Part shown: in pieces, positions 33,819 through 42,866 of the stretch | How the letters are laid out: every line of letters begins with the position of its first letter | How positions within the stretch are numbered: the first letter of the stretch is position 1 | NCBI RefSeq assembly: GCF_030409685.1 | Contig: NZ_JAUFQJ010000003.1 | Location: 186,001 to 250,000 of the forward strand | Direction: 5' to 3' | DNA: 64,000 nucleotides | Source of the DNA: Ferruginibacter paludis | Lineage (GTDB): Bacteria; Bacteroidota; Bacteroidia; Chitinophagales; Chitinophagaceae | Translations under genes and position numbers: made by a program | Notes under the pieces: model-generated | Seen by the model: only the letters and a program-made list of their open reading frames with translations | Database searches by the model: none | Told to the model about the DNA's origin: nothing

Positions 33819-35837
33819 TTACTTCTTTTTGAATACAATTTGTTCTGCATGCTTTTTTACGATGTAATCGAAAAAATTCCTGAGTGTTTCGTAGTCTTCC
33901 GGTAAAAAAGTGGCTTTTTCAAGTTTTACCCTGGAACGCAGCATCACCGATTCATCTGTTTTTGATACCAAATATTCAAAGAAACCCTCACCATCATTCA
34001 GGCTTACTTTCGCTGATTTAGGTATTTCATCTACCGCGTATCCCTTCGGTATTTCAATCTGAAAATTATATGTTTCATCCATTTTATAAGGCATCTCCAC
34101 CGGGTACTTTCTTTCTGCAGCTGTAAAGAAATTTTCTTTATACCCTTCTTTCAGCATCGGGTTAAAATAGATGATATTGCTGCTGTTATCGCCATCAATT
34201 GTGATGTTATGCGACATGCGGATGGACTTTTCTCCATCCTTTTCATCTTCATATTTTATATCATCAATAGAAAAATCACCACTGTAAGATTCTTTTAATT
34301 TCTTCTCAAAAGCCTCTTTTCCATTGTCAATAAACTTGTCTCGAATGTTGCTTGATTCGTAGTAGCCAAGTATGGTTGTAAGCGAACCAGACCATTTACC
34401 AGCCTTCGTTTCATCGTTAAAAAGCATTACATTGGTAAATTTTGATTCTCTTAAACTGTCGGCAAAAAAATATACCGGCTCCACTTCTTTATTGATTGTT
34501 CGGGCTGCACCATTATAGCAGTTTTCAGGTAACTTATTAAATCCAAGATAGGGTTCGGAGGCATCTAAAAAGTAGCGCTTCCCGTCAATGTCCAATCTGC
34601 ATATAACATAATTGTACCGGTTAATAAGTGGATAAATCTCATTGGTAAAGCCATTGGACCTGGTGCTTAAAATAACAGGATTCGCCTGCATGCCTTCGTG
34701 CCGCAACATCGCCGTTAATAACAGATTAACGTCTGCCACGGAGCCATTTTTATTTTTAAATGTTTCCTTCATGCCAGTTGTTAAATAAATTCCGTGACGA
34801 CCGTTACATTTAAAAGAATTTTTTACAAAGGCATATATTTTTTTTGCTTCCTCCAGGTTATCCGTGGTACCAGCCTTTATAGCTTTCATATCATCGTTTA
34901 ACCAACCATTATCTTTATCAAGCCTTTCTCCAAAATCTTCATCTTTTAACAAAGCATCGGATACCGTATGCCAGTTGCCCATAATATCGTGGTAAGGCAT
35001 GTTAGGAAATTGTTGTCCTGACATCTGAAATTCTATTTTGGAAATATGGTTATCCAAAGAAGTAAGGAATTTTTCTTCCTTCATGGCAGGTACGTTCTTC
35101 ATAACCCAGCGGGTAGATGTATTGGTCGCAGGAATTGTATAGGTTTCAGTCCGCATCCCCTCTCCCTGTTCCCTCACGCTATAAGTTGTAGTCCTCGTAT
35201 CAGATTTCTTAATATCAAATGGATTGTAGCCTTGCGATAAAAATACGTACTCAAAAAAATTAGGTAAATCAAGATTATACTCGCTCCAGACTCTTGGGTA
35301 GCTTCCCTGGAAAACCCACTCCTGCAGGTTAAACAAAAAGTCGGAATTGATGGTATAGGAATATTCAATGATGGAGCCCTCTTTCAACGCAGGCATTGTA
35401 AACTTCCTGACAATATGATTTTTATCCTGCTTGTCTTTAAACACGGCATCCTTATCCAGCTTTGTTTCTGTCACTACTCCGTTTTCAAGATTATACGTGC
35501 TGGCCTTCAGGGATTCCAATCTTTCTTCTGAATTGGTTTTAGTGGAAATATACAGTGGTATTTCCACGCTTGCCAAATCGAATCCCTTTTTATTGATGAT
35601 TTTTATGCGCCGCTGATGTTTATATATCAGGCTAAACCATCCCTTGTTATTGCCATCAAAAGAACTGCTGCCAATGTCAGCGATAATGACCGCCCCGTAG
35701 GAAGTATCTACTTTTAAATTATCAATATTAAAATCTGTGGGTAAAACATGATTGAATTTGATACCAGGCTTATCCTGGGCGTAGAGTTTTGAACATAGCA
35801 ATACAACTGCTAATAGTAATACAGGACATCTTTTCAT
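33819..35837 (-). CDS. Exported DUF3857 / transglutaminase-like protein, degenerate active site
   Basis: 672 residues with signal peptide MKRCPVLLLAVVLLCSKLYAQ. Domain order matches the next gene: DUF3857, transglutaminase-like core, C-terminal beta-domain. At the place of the nucleophile it reads NGSVADVNLLLTAMLRHEGM, with Val367 aligned to the paralogue's Cys328. Where His is expected it reads YNYVIC with Tyr410. The later Asp (FLDAS) is kept. It is therefore probably not catalytic and may bind or assist the paralogue, which follows after 2 nt. The pair appears to be a tandem duplication that diverged. Confidence 0.82.
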   Translation of the reverse strand: MKRCPVLLLAVVLLCSKLYAQDKPGIKFNHVLPTDFNIDNLKVDTSYGAVIIADIGSSSFDGNNKGWFSLIYKHQRRIKIINKKGFDLASVEIPLYISTKTNSEERLESLKASTYNLENGVVTETKLDKDAVFKDKQDKNHIVRKFTMPALKEGSIIEYSYTINSDFLFNLQEWVFQGSYPRVWSEYNLDLPNFFEYVFLSQGYNPFDIKKSDTRTTTYSVREQGEGMRTETYTIPATNTSTRWVMKNVPAMKEEKFLTSLDNHISKIEFQMSGQQFPNMPYHDIMGNWHTVSDALLKDEDFGERLDKDNGWLNDDMKAIKAGTTDNLEEAKKIYAFVKNSFKCNGRHGIYLTTGMKETFKNKNGSVADVNLLLTAMLRHEGMQANPVILSTRSNGFTNEIYPLINRYNYVICRLDIDGKRYFLDASEPYLGFNKLPENCYNGAARTINKEVEPVYFFADSLRESKFTNVMLFNDETKAGKWSGSLTTILGYYESSNIRDKFIDNGKEAFEKKLKESYSGDFSIDDIKYEDEKDGEKSIRMSHNITIDGDNSSNIIYFNPMLKEGYKENFFTAAERKYPVEMPYKMDETYNFQIEIPKGYAVDEIPKSAKVSLNDGEGFFEYLVSKTDESVMLRSRVKLEKATFLPEDYETLRNFFDYIVKKHAEQIVFKKK

Positions 35838-35970
35838 TTGGAGCAGGTTTGGGTATAGGTTTCGAAATTAAATAATGGACAATCTTGTAAAGACAGCAAT
35901 GTAACGTATTATTTTTAAATAAATTTCATCCCCAGCCTGATAATATAAAAAAAATTATGACCTTAAAAGA

Positions 35971-36003
35971 CAATGGCTACCCCCTTTAAAGAGGCAGCCA
36001 TTG
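35971..36003 (-). terminator. Hairpin after accC
   Basis: CAATGGCT pairs with AGCCATTG, with a further inner CC/GG stem. It lies 27 nt beyond the accC stop. The following T tract is interrupted, so termination is probable rather than certain. Confidence 0.6.
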
Positions 36004-36029
36004 TTTGTAAAAAAGTCAGGAAGAATAAT

Positions 36030-37370
36030 CTATTTCATTTTAAAACTCTCCATAAATTTTGTATTAAAATCACCTTTTCTAAAGGCTTCGTTTTTCATCA
36101 GCTGCAGATGAAAGGGAATGGTTGTTTTTACTCCTTCAATAATGTATTCACTCAAGGCGCGGTGCATTGTATCGATTGCTTCTTCCCTGGTTTGTGCCAC
36201 CGTGATTAATTTACCAATCATGCTATCATAGTAGGGAGGAATTACATAGCCTGCATAAACATGACTGTCTACCCTTACGCCATGCCCACCGGGTGTGTGT
36301 AATACGGTTATCTTCCCCGGACTTGGACGAAAATCGTTGTATGGATCTTCCGCATTGATCCGGCATTCGATGGCATGCATTTGAGGATAATAATTTTTAC
36401 CGCTTACTTTATGCCCGGCGGCGATTTTTATCTGCTCTTTTATCAAATCATAATTGACTACTTCTTCCGTAACACAATGTTCTACCTGGATACGGGTGTT
36501 CATTTCCATGAAATAAAAATTGCGGTGCTTATCTACCAAAAACTCAATGGTACCAACGCTTTCATAATTAATAGCACTGGCAGCTTTAATAGCCGCATTG
36601 CCCATTGCTTCACGCAATTCGGTGGTCATAAATGGCGAGGGTGATTCTTCCACAAGCTTCTGATGGCGGCGTTGGATAGAACAATCCCGTTCACTTAAAT
36701 GGCATACATTTCCAAACTGGTCCCCTGCTATCTGTATTTCAATATGCCTTGGCTCTTCCACAAATTTTTCCATGTAAATGCCATCATTTTTAAATGATGC
36801 GGCTGCTTCTGTTTTGGCATTATCAAAGGCTTTCTCCATTTCACTTTCTTCCCAAACCACACGCATTCCCTTTCCTCCCCCACCGGCTGTAGCCTTTAAT
36901 ATTACCGGGTATCCAACCTGGTTTTTCGCAAGGCTTTTTGCCTGCTCAACACTTTCCAGTAAGCCGCCGCTGCCGGGCACTACAGGCACACCCGCTTTTA
37001 TCATTGTTTCTTTGGCGGTGATTTTGTCGCCCATAGCGTTGATCATATCGGGTGTTGGTCCGATAAATTTTATCCCATGATCAGTACATATCTGGGCAAA
37101 TTTGGCATTCTCTGCCAGAAAGCCATAACCAGGATGAATTGCATCTGCATTGGTTATTTCCGCTGCCGCCATAATATGGGGAATATTGAGGTAAGAATCA
37201 ATGCTGCTGGGCTTACCTATACATACTGCTTCATCTGCAAATTTTACATGCAAACTATCTTTATCTGCGGTGGAATAAACGGCTACGGTTTTAATGCCCA
37301 TTTCCTTGCAGGTACGTATTATGCGCAATGCTATTTCTCCGCGGTTGGCAATTAATATTTTTTTAAACAC
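36030..37370 (-). CDS. accC: Biotin carboxylase subunit of acetyl-CoA carboxylase
   Basis: 446 residues. It carboxylates the biotin on AccB using ATP and bicarbonate, the first half of malonyl-CoA formation. ATP-grasp landmarks are visible: N-terminal [17 protein letters not shown], the glycine-rich loop [37 protein letters not shown], and [16 protein letters not shown] with the metal and base residues. It is the last gene of efp-accB-accC, an order conserved in many bacteria. The gap to accB is 87 nt of A/T-rich sequence with no evident promoter. Confidence 0.96.
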   Translation of the reverse strand: MFKKILIANRGEIALRIIRTCKEMGIKTVAVYSTADKDSLHVKFADEAVCIGKPSSIDSYLNIPHIMAAAEITNADAIHPGYGFLAENAKFAQICTDHGIKFIGPTPDMINAMGDKITAKETMIKAGVPVVPGSGGLLESVEQAKSLAKNQVGYPVILKATAGGGGKGMRVVWEESEMEKAFDNAKTEAAASFKNDGIYMEKFVEEPRHIEIQIAGDQFGNVCHLSERDCSIQRRHQKLVEESPSPFMTTELREAMGNAAIKAASAINYESVGTIEFLVDKHRNFYFMEMNTRIQVEHCVTEEVVNYDLIKEQIKIAAGHKVSGKNYYPQMHAIECRINAEDPYNDFRPSPGKITVLHTPGGHGVRVDSHVYAGYVIPPYYDSMIGKLITVAQTREEAIDTMHRALSEYIIEGVKTTIPFHLQLMKNEAFRKGDFNTKFMESFKMK

Positions 37371-37457
37371 GACATTCGATTAAAAATTAAAAAATAAAAA
37401 TTAAAAAATTATCCAAAACCGGTAATCCGTTTTTAGTTTCGAATTTTCAATTTTTAC

Positions 37458-37946
37458 CTAGCTAGGATCTACCAAAAATAAGGGCTGATCATACTCAACA
37501 GGGCTGGAATCTTCCACCAAAACTTTTACTATTTTTCCTTTTACTTCACTTTCAATTTCGTTGAAAAGCTTCATCGCCTCAATAATACACACTACTTTAC
37601 CTTGTGTTACTTCATCGCCTACATTTACAAAGATGGGCTTACCCGGACCTGACTGACGGTAGAAAGTACCTATCATCGGGCTTTTGATTGTAATGTAATT
37701 ATCTGATTTGGGAGCTTCTGCAGGTGGTGTTGTAACGGTGGCAGCGGGAGGAGGAATTTGTGGAGCGACTGGTTGCTGGGGAGGATTCGAGTAGATTTGT
37801 CCTGACTGGCCTCCCGCGATAATATGCTGAACGGGGTCTTTTTTTTGTTTAACGGTTATTTTGATGCCTTCTTCTTCAATTGTAATTTCACCAATGTTGG
37901 TTTTATTAATGAGCTTAACCAGCTCCTGGATTTGTTTTATGTCCAT
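37458..37946 (-). CDS. accB: Biotin carboxyl carrier protein of acetyl-CoA carboxylase
   Basis: 162 residues. The N-terminal helix (IKQIQELVKLINKTNIGEITIEEEGIKI) is the usual AccB start. A Pro/Ala-rich linker spans about 55-80. The C-terminal biotinyl domain has Lys126 in IIEAMKLFNE, the biotinylation site, and TFYRQSGPGKPIFV, the protruding thumb of acetyl-CoA carboxylase carriers. It lies between efp and accC. Confidence 0.96.
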   Translation of the reverse strand: MDIKQIQELVKLINKTNIGEITIEEEGIKITVKQKKDPVQHIIAGGQSGQIYSNPPQQPVAPQIPPPAATVTTPPAEAPKSDNYITIKSPMIGTFYRQSGPGKPIFVNVGDEVTQGKVVCIIEAMKLFNEIESEVKGKIVKVLVEDSSPVEYDQPLFLVDPS

Positions 37947-38115
37947 ATCGAAAGGTTAAAATGGTTTTTTATTAGAACGGGCGGCTAAGGTAGGTAATGA
38001 TTTATTAATACCGCCAATTAAAAATTTAAAAAATAGAAAAAAATAGGCTAAAATGGCTAGAAATGTAAAGAAATGGGGCTAAAATTGTCTTTTTTACCCA
38101 TTTTTATTAAAAACT

Positions 38116-38148
38116 AAAAAAGGACAATTTTGTAAAATTGCCCTTTTT
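38116..38148 (-). terminator. Hairpin with T tract after efp
   Basis: A/T-rich stem (AAAAAGG, then CAATTTT, against AAAATTG and CCCTTTTT) located 21 nt after the efp stop on the minus strand. It could attenuate transcription into accB. Confidence 0.6.
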
Positions 38149-38168
38149 AAAATAAAAATATAACTGGC

Positions 38169-38738
38169 TTATGCCTCTTTCACTCTTTCTACGTATTCGC
38201 CTGTCTTGGTATTAATTCTGATCAGTTCACCTTCATTTACAAATAAAGGTACGTTAACAGTGGCGCCTGTTTCAACTGTGGCTGGTTTAAGCGTTTTGGT
38301 AGCAGTGTCTCCACGCATGCCGGGTTCGCTGTAAGTAACCAATAAAACTATTTTATCCGGCAACTCAACGCCCATTGGTAAGTCAGTTTCACCATTGATC
38401 AATACTGATACCTCTTGTCCGTCTTTCAAAAATCGGGGCGCATCCACCATTGTTTCTGGTACAGTAATCTGTTCAAAGGTTTCCACATCCATAAAGCTGT
38501 ACCCGGTATCATCTTTATATAAATACTGGTAAGTTTTCTTTTCTACTCTAACCGGAAAAATAGTTTCACCACTATTCCAGGTCAATTCAATCGTACGGCT
38601 GTTATCAACCCCTTTTAATTTAGCCCAAACCTTCGCGGCTGCCCGGGCAGTTTTATTTTGACCGAATTCTATTACCGTGTACAAACTACCATCTACTTTG
38701 ATGATCAGGCCTGAGCGCATGTCTGCTGTTGTTGCCAT
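38169..38738 (-). CDS. efp: Elongation factor P with an atypical tip loop
   Basis: 189 residues, full-length EF-P: KOW-like domain I, OB domain II and the C-terminal signature region (PLFVNEGELIRINTKTGEYVERV). EF-P relieves ribosomes stalled at polyproline. In E. coli the tip of domain I reads VKPGKGQAF with modified Lys34. Here the ungapped equivalent is NKTARAAAK, so the tip residue is Arg32 and the Pro-Gly is lost. Register is fixed on both sides by RSGLIIKVDG and by AKLKG. It heads efp-accB-accC. No modification enzyme (epmA, epmB, earP) is in the window. Confidence 0.93.
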   Translation of the reverse strand: MATTADMRSGLIIKVDGSLYTVIEFGQNKTARAAAKVWAKLKGVDNSRTIELTWNSGETIFPVRVEKKTYQYLYKDDTGYSFMDVETFEQITVPETMVDAPRFLKDGQEVSVLINGETDLPMGVELPDKIVLLVTYSEPGMRGDTATKTLKPATVETGATVNVPLFVNEGELIRINTKTGEYVERVKEA

Positions 38739-38798
38739 GTTGATTTATTTATTTGCTTATTAAGTTTATTTCACCACCAGCAATTATCCAGTGGGTTG

Positions 38799-38806
38799 CA
38801 AAAGTA
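38799..38806 (-). promoter_or_regulatory. -7 promoter element of the efp operon
   Basis: TACTTTTG on the minus strand, 60 nt upstream of the efp ATG. Confidence 0.55.
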
Positions 38807-38937
38807 GCAATAGTAATGGTAAAACTAAAATTTAAACCTTTGCTCAAATTTTCCTCTTTTAAAATGGTGATAATATCCAGGACTTGCTCTTAACAGCAGC
38901 TTTACAATTTTCAAATTATCTTCACAAAAAATTCAGC

Positions 38938-39435
38938 GTGAAAAAAATAATATTCTTTGCAAGCTTTATCGGCTGTTCAATTATCGCATTGGCACAAATT
39001 GATTCCTCTGCCAAAGCACTGCCTAAATTTGAAACCATTCCTTCCTTCACTATTTATACCTTGCCCGATAGCACTGTTTTTTCCAACAAAGATCTGCACA
39101 AAAACAAGCCTTTTATAATTATGTTTTTCAGCCCCGACTGCGAGCATTGCCAAAAAGAAATGAAGGAATTGCTGGCCTATAAAGAAGAATTAAAGAACAT
39201 CAGGATATTAATGGCTTCTCCCGGTAGCTACCCCATGATAAAGCAATTTTACCAGGACTACGGCGTGTCCTCTATGCCCAATATTAAAATGGGACACGAC
39301 GACAATTTCGCATTGGGAAGCATTTTTCAGCTGAGAACCTTCCCCTCCATTTTTGTTTATGACCAGCAGGGTAAACTGTCCAAAGCCTTTGTTGGCAATA
39401 TTGGTGTACCGGCCATCCTGGATGCAGCGAAATAA
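38938..39435 (+). CDS. Exported thioredoxin-fold (TlpA-like) protein
   Basis: 165 residues from GTG 38938, which gives a clean signal peptide (MKKIIFFASFIGCSIIALAQ); the open frame begins 18 codons earlier at a TTG. The thioredoxin fold has redox motif Cys68-Glu-His-Cys71 in FFSPDCEHCQKE, and the cis-Pro is in RTFPSIFVYD. Proteins of this kind reduce or isomerise disulfides or serve cytochrome maturation in the periplasm. The partner is unknown. It lies upstream of mdh, which has its own promoter. Confidence 0.82.
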   Translation: MKKIIFFASFIGCSIIALAQIDSSAKALPKFETIPSFTIYTLPDSTVFSNKDLHKNKPFIIMFFSPDCEHCQKEMKELLAYKEELKNIRILMASPGSYPMIKQFYQDYGVSSMPNIKMGHDDNFALGSIFQLRTFPSIFVYDQQGKLSKAFVGNIGVPAILDAAK

Positions 39436-39471
39436 TTTCATTTTCAATTATTACCCAATGACGTAATGCGC

Positions 39472-39479
39472 TACCTTTG
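39472..39479 (+). promoter_or_regulatory. -7 promoter element of mdh
   Basis: TACCTTTG, matching TAnnTTTG, 38 nt upstream of the mdh ATG. Confidence 0.6.
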
Positions 39480-39517
39480 CAGCGCAAATTATTTTTCTAC
39501 TTAAAAAAATATATATT

Positions 39518-40447
39518 ATGAAAGTTACCGTTGTTGGTGCAGGAGCTGTAGGTGCAACCTGCGCAGATAATATTGCCCGTTTGGCGCTATGTGAAGAACT
39601 GGTTTTGCTTGATATTAAAGAAGGTATTGCTGAAGGCAAGGCCATCGATATGATGCAAACTTCTGCGCTGCTGGGTTTTGACACCAAGATTTCCGGAAGC
39701 ACCAACGACTATACAAAAACCGCCAACAGCGATATCGCTGTAATTACATCGGGACTGCCGCGTAAACCCGGCATGACAAGGGAAGAACTGATTGGCATCA
39801 ACGCAGGGATAGTTAAAGGCGTTGCAGAGAATATTTTAAAACATTCGCCCAATGCAATCATCATCATCATAAGCAACCCAATGGATACCATGACTTACCT
39901 GGCTTTACAAGCTACCGGCTTACCGAAAAACAGGATCATTGGTATGGGTGGTGCTCTGGACAGTGCCCGTTTTAAATATTATTTGTCTACTGCAATTGGT
40001 TGCTCACCAAATGACCTGCAGGGCTTTGTTGCCGGCGGACACGGTGATACCACCATGATTCCATTAACCAGGCTGGCTACATACCAGGGAGCTCCTGTTA
40101 GTAATTATTTAGATGAAGCTGCGCTTAAAAAAGTGGCTGCCGACACAATGGTTGGCGGTGCTACTTTAACGGGTTTATTAGGCACATCTGCCTGGTATGC
40201 ACCAGGTGCTGCTTGTGCTGCAATGGTTAAATCAATAGTACGCGACGAAAAGAAATTATTTACCTGCTGCGTTAAACTCGATGGCGAATATGGCCAGCAA
40301 GATATTTGCATAGGCGTTCCTGTTACTCTTGGCAAAAACGGCTGGGAAAAAATTATTGACTATAAATTAAATGAAGAAGAGCAGGCCGCCTTTAACAAAA
40401 GTGCAGACGCTGTAAGAAGTATGAACAGTGTATTGGCGACATTGTAA
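39518..40447 (+). CDS. mdh: Malate dehydrogenase (NAD, LDH-like family)
   Basis: 309 residues. Interconverts malate and oxaloacetate in the TCA cycle. The NAD loop is VVGAGAVGATCADN (N-terminal), with an acidic residue at VLLDIKEG that favours NAD. Substrate arginines lie in GLPRKPGMTREEL. The catalytic Asp/His pair is in NPMDTMTYLA and VAGGHGDTTMIPL. The two arginines and the methionine loop favour malate over lactate dehydrogenase. The gene ends before a clear hairpin. Confidence 0.94.
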   Translation: MKVTVVGAGAVGATCADNIARLALCEELVLLDIKEGIAEGKAIDMMQTSALLGFDTKISGSTNDYTKTANSDIAVITSGLPRKPGMTREELIGINAGIVKGVAENILKHSPNAIIIIISNPMDTMTYLALQATGLPKNRIIGMGGALDSARFKYYLSTAIGCSPNDLQGFVAGGHGDTTMIPLTRLATYQGAPVSNYLDEAALKKVAADTMVGGATLTGLLGTSAWYAPGAACAAMVKSIVRDEKKLFTCCVKLDGEYGQQDICIGVPVTLGKNGWEKIIDYKLNEEEQAAFNKSADAVRSMNSVLATL

Positions 40448-40466
40448 ACTTCACAAATTGATATAT

Positions 40467-40496
40467 AACAAAGCCTCCTGAATGGGAGGCTTTGTT
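40467..40496 (+). terminator. Hairpin terminator after mdh
   Basis: A perfect 12-bp stem (AACAAAGCCTCC with GGAGGCTTTGTT) around a 6-nt loop, 19 nt after the mdh stop. The T tract afterwards is weak. Confidence 0.7.
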
Positions 40497-40536
40497 GGTT
40501 CTGTTAAGTGTGTAAAAAAATTGTCCGGGCTAAGAA

Positions 40537-40590
40537 GCAATGTGGCTCATCGTTGCGTCGCCCTCTTGTACCCTATTTTCTCTATTGAGC
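40537..40590 (-). repeat. Dispersed intergenic repeat, copy A
   Basis: On the minus strand this stretch holds CAATAG, GTACAAGAG, the core GCGACGCAACGATG and CACATTGCT in the same order and nearly the same spacing as the copy at 60762-60813. It starts about 60 nt after the fabD stop. Confidence 0.7.
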
Positions 40591-40649
40591 TTAGCTTTCT
40601 GGCCAAACTTACTGCTGATGAAAAAGCAACTCTATTTTCATAACCACAA

Positions 40650-41540
40650 TTAGCTAACACCATCCGTAATCATCTCCTTATTAATTTTCAGCACTAATCC
40701 CTGCAACACTTTACCCGGACCAACTTCTGTAAAATGTGTTGCTCCATCGGCAATCATAGCCTGCACGCTTTGCGTCCATCTTACGGCGCCAGTGAGTTGC
40801 TCAATTAAGTTCTTTTTTATTTCAGCAGGGTCAGTCACAGCTTTGGCCACAATGTTTTGATAAACCGGGCAAGTGGGATTGTTGAATGTAGCAGCTTCAA
40901 TCGCTGCCGCCAGCTCTTCTTTCGCCGGTAACATCAACGGAGAATGAAAGGCACCTCCAACCGGTAATACCAGCGCTCTTTTAGCACCAGCAGCTTTCAT
41001 TCTTTCGCAGGCTATTTCAATGCCTTGCACTGATCCGCTTATTACTAACTGACCCAGGCAATTGTAATTGGCCGGCACTACAATTTCTCCCGTTTCTCTA
41101 CGTACATCCGCACATACTTCTTCCACTTTTTCATCGGCCAAAGCCAATACTGCGGCCATGGTGCTGGCCACCAATTCGCATGCTTTCTGCATCGCTTTAG
41201 CTCTTATAGAAACCAGTTTAAATGCATCTTCAAAACTCAGCACACCATTGGCTACCAAAGCAGAAAACTCGCCCAGGGAATGACCTGCCACCATATCAGG
41301 CCTGGCATCGGCCAGCGTTTTAAATGCAATCACTGCATGTAAAAAAACGGCTGGTTGGGTGACATTGGTTTGTTTCAGGTCTTCATCAGAGCCCGTAAAC
41401 ATTACATCAGAAATGCGAAAGCCAGCAATACTGTTCGCCTGTTCAAATAATTCTTTTGCCATCGGATTGGTATCATACAGATTTTTCCCCATTCCACTAA
41501 ACTGACTTCCCTGGCCGGGAAATACATACGCATGTGCCAT
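40650..41540 (-). CDS. fabD: Malonyl-CoA : acyl carrier protein transacylase
   Basis: 296 residues. Moves malonyl from CoA to acyl carrier protein for fatty acid synthesis, using the malonyl-CoA made by the acc enzymes nearby. Motifs are VFPGQGSQ at the N terminus, nucleophile Ser88 in AGHSLGEF, and the catalytic His in GGAFHSPLM. The C terminus has EVGPGKVLQGLV. The gene is on the opposite strand from mdh with a 200-nt convergent gap. Confidence 0.95.
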   Translation of the reverse strand: MAHAYVFPGQGSQFSGMGKNLYDTNPMAKELFEQANSIAGFRISDVMFTGSDEDLKQTNVTQPAVFLHAVIAFKTLADARPDMVAGHSLGEFSALVANGVLSFEDAFKLVSIRAKAMQKACELVASTMAAVLALADEKVEEVCADVRRETGEIVVPANYNCLGQLVISGSVQGIEIACERMKAAGAKRALVLPVGGAFHSPLMLPAKEELAAAIEAATFNNPTCPVYQNIVAKAVTDPAEIKKNLIEQLTGAVRWTQSVQAMIADGATHFTEVGPGKVLQGLVLKINKEMITDGVS

Positions 41541-41569
41541 ATTTTATCTTTTATTTAAATTGCAAATAA

Positions 41570-41597
41570 AACAAAAAATCCCTCACGCGGAGGGATT
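41570..41597 (-). terminator. Rho-independent terminator after folE
   Basis: AATCCCTC pairs with GAGGGATT around a 5-nt loop, with a T run on the minus strand. It lies 22 nt after the folE stop and just upstream of fabD. Confidence 0.8.
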
Positions 41598-41618
41598 AAT
41601 ATTTTATTTCTGTTTATA

Positions 41619-42215
41619 CTAATGTAATTTGGCACTGATCAATTTTACAAATTCGCTGCGGGTTTCATTTTTTTCAAACTCACCCCAAAAAGCCGATGTA
41701 GTGGTAACTGAATTCTGTTTCTGCACACCCCGCATCATCATACACAAATGAGAAGCTTCGATAACAACCGCAACCCCCAGCGGATTCAGTGTTTCTTTAA
41801 TAGAATTTAAAATCTGGTGTGTCAGTCTTTCCTGAACCTGCAAACGCCTGCTGTAAACATCTACAACACGTGCTATTTTACTGAGTCCGGTTATCCATCC
41901 ATTAGGAATATAAGCCACATGTGCTTTACCATAAAAAGGCAACATGTGGTGTTCACACATGCTGTATAATTCAATGTCCTTCACAATGATCATCTCACTC
42001 ACCTCTTCATGAAACTTGGCAGAATTTAAAATGGTATTGGCATCCTGCTGATAACCCTGGGTTAATACCTGCATCGCCTTTGCAACACGTTCGGGTGTTT
42101 TTTCCAGTCCTTCCCTGCCGGCATCTTCGCCTAACAGATTAAGCACTTCTTTATAGTTTGTTATAAGGCCGGCAGTAACTGCTTCATCATACTGCTCTAT
42201 TTTTTTGTATGCCAT
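41619..42215 (-). CDS. folE: GTP cyclohydrolase I
   Basis: 198 residues. Converts GTP to 7,8-dihydroneopterin triphosphate, the entry to folate and, with the adjacent tetrahydropterin synthases, to queuosine or biopterin. Zinc ligands are visible in [15 protein letters not shown] and in [35 protein letters not shown] is the usual family stretch. It is the third gene of a run with two 6-pyruvoyl-tetrahydropterin synthase paralogues whose substrate it makes. Confidence 0.95.
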   Translation of the reverse strand: MAYKKIEQYDEAVTAGLITNYKEVLNLLGEDAGREGLEKTPERVAKAMQVLTQGYQQDANTILNSAKFHEEVSEMIIVKDIELYSMCEHHMLPFYGKAHVAYIPNGWITGLSKIARVVDVYSRRLQVQERLTHQILNSIKETLNPLGVAVVIEASHLCMMMRGVQKQNSVTTTSAFWGEFEKNETRSEFVKLISAKLH

Positions 42216-42318
42216 TCTTTAAGTTTGTGGTAAATTTTGCTGATTGCCAGCTTTAACAACAAATAATATATTTTGTTCTGTGAAGGATATTTATCCTGAC
42301 AATCCCGGCAACAATTTA

Positions 42319-42735
42319 TCAATTAGCAGGATATTCAACAAAATTTCTTTCGGTTTCGTAGAGTCTTACCTGGAGGTCTAAATCCGCATCAATTTTTTCC
42401 CTCAGGATAGTATAGATTACAGCAGCAATATTTTCTGCCGTGGGATTGAGGTGCTGAAACTCTGCTGTATCGAGATTTAAATTTTTATGATCGAAGCGTT
42501 CCAAAATATTTTCTCTTATTAGCTCGCTCAATAATTTCATGTCATATACATACCCTGTCTCAGCATCAGGCACGCCAGTTAATTTAACAATCAGTTCATA
42601 GTTATGCCCGTGAAAACTTGGGTTATTGCATTTGCCAAAAATTCTATCATTGGTTGCCTCATCCCACTTCGGATTATTTAACCGGTGCGCCGCATTAAAA
42701 TGTTCTTTACGGTAAACAGCTACTTTATTAGTCAT
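42319..42735 (-). CDS. 6-pyruvoyl-tetrahydropterin synthase / QueD family protein 1
   Basis: 138 residues. Zinc ligands are His17 (FNAAHRL), His42 and His44 (FHGHNYEL); the catalytic Cys36 lies in FGKCNNP. TGYVYDMKLLS and YETERNFVEY complete the family pattern. QueD makes 6-carboxytetrahydropterin for queuosine; PTPS makes 6-pyruvoyltetrahydropterin for biopterin. The two cannot be separated reliably here. It lies between folE and a paralogue 131 nt upstream. Confidence 0.87.
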   Translation of the reverse strand: MTNKVAVYRKEHFNAAHRLNNPKWDEATNDRIFGKCNNPSFHGHNYELIVKLTGVPDAETGYVYDMKLLSELIRENILERFDHKNLNLDTAEFQHLNPTAENIAAVIYTILREKIDADLDLQVRLYETERNFVEYPAN

Positions 42736-42866
42736 TTTATAACCATCATTTTAAATAAAAGGTGAATTTAAACTGGTTCAACATTTAGAGTTTGCCCGTT
42801 ATAGAAACTCCGATATTGCGCTGAAATAAATACAAAGAAGCCAGTTAATTGTTTCAATATGCCAAA

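Noticed and set aside
33811..33835. GGTTAC at the junction of the DUF3857 genes as another ECF promoter
   Set aside because: It is on the strand opposite to both genes and has no TTAC element 17 nt on.
37380..37457. A/T-rich repeats before accC as a regulatory array
   Set aside because: TTAAAAATT-like runs are common in AT-rich gaps; no dyad or element was found.
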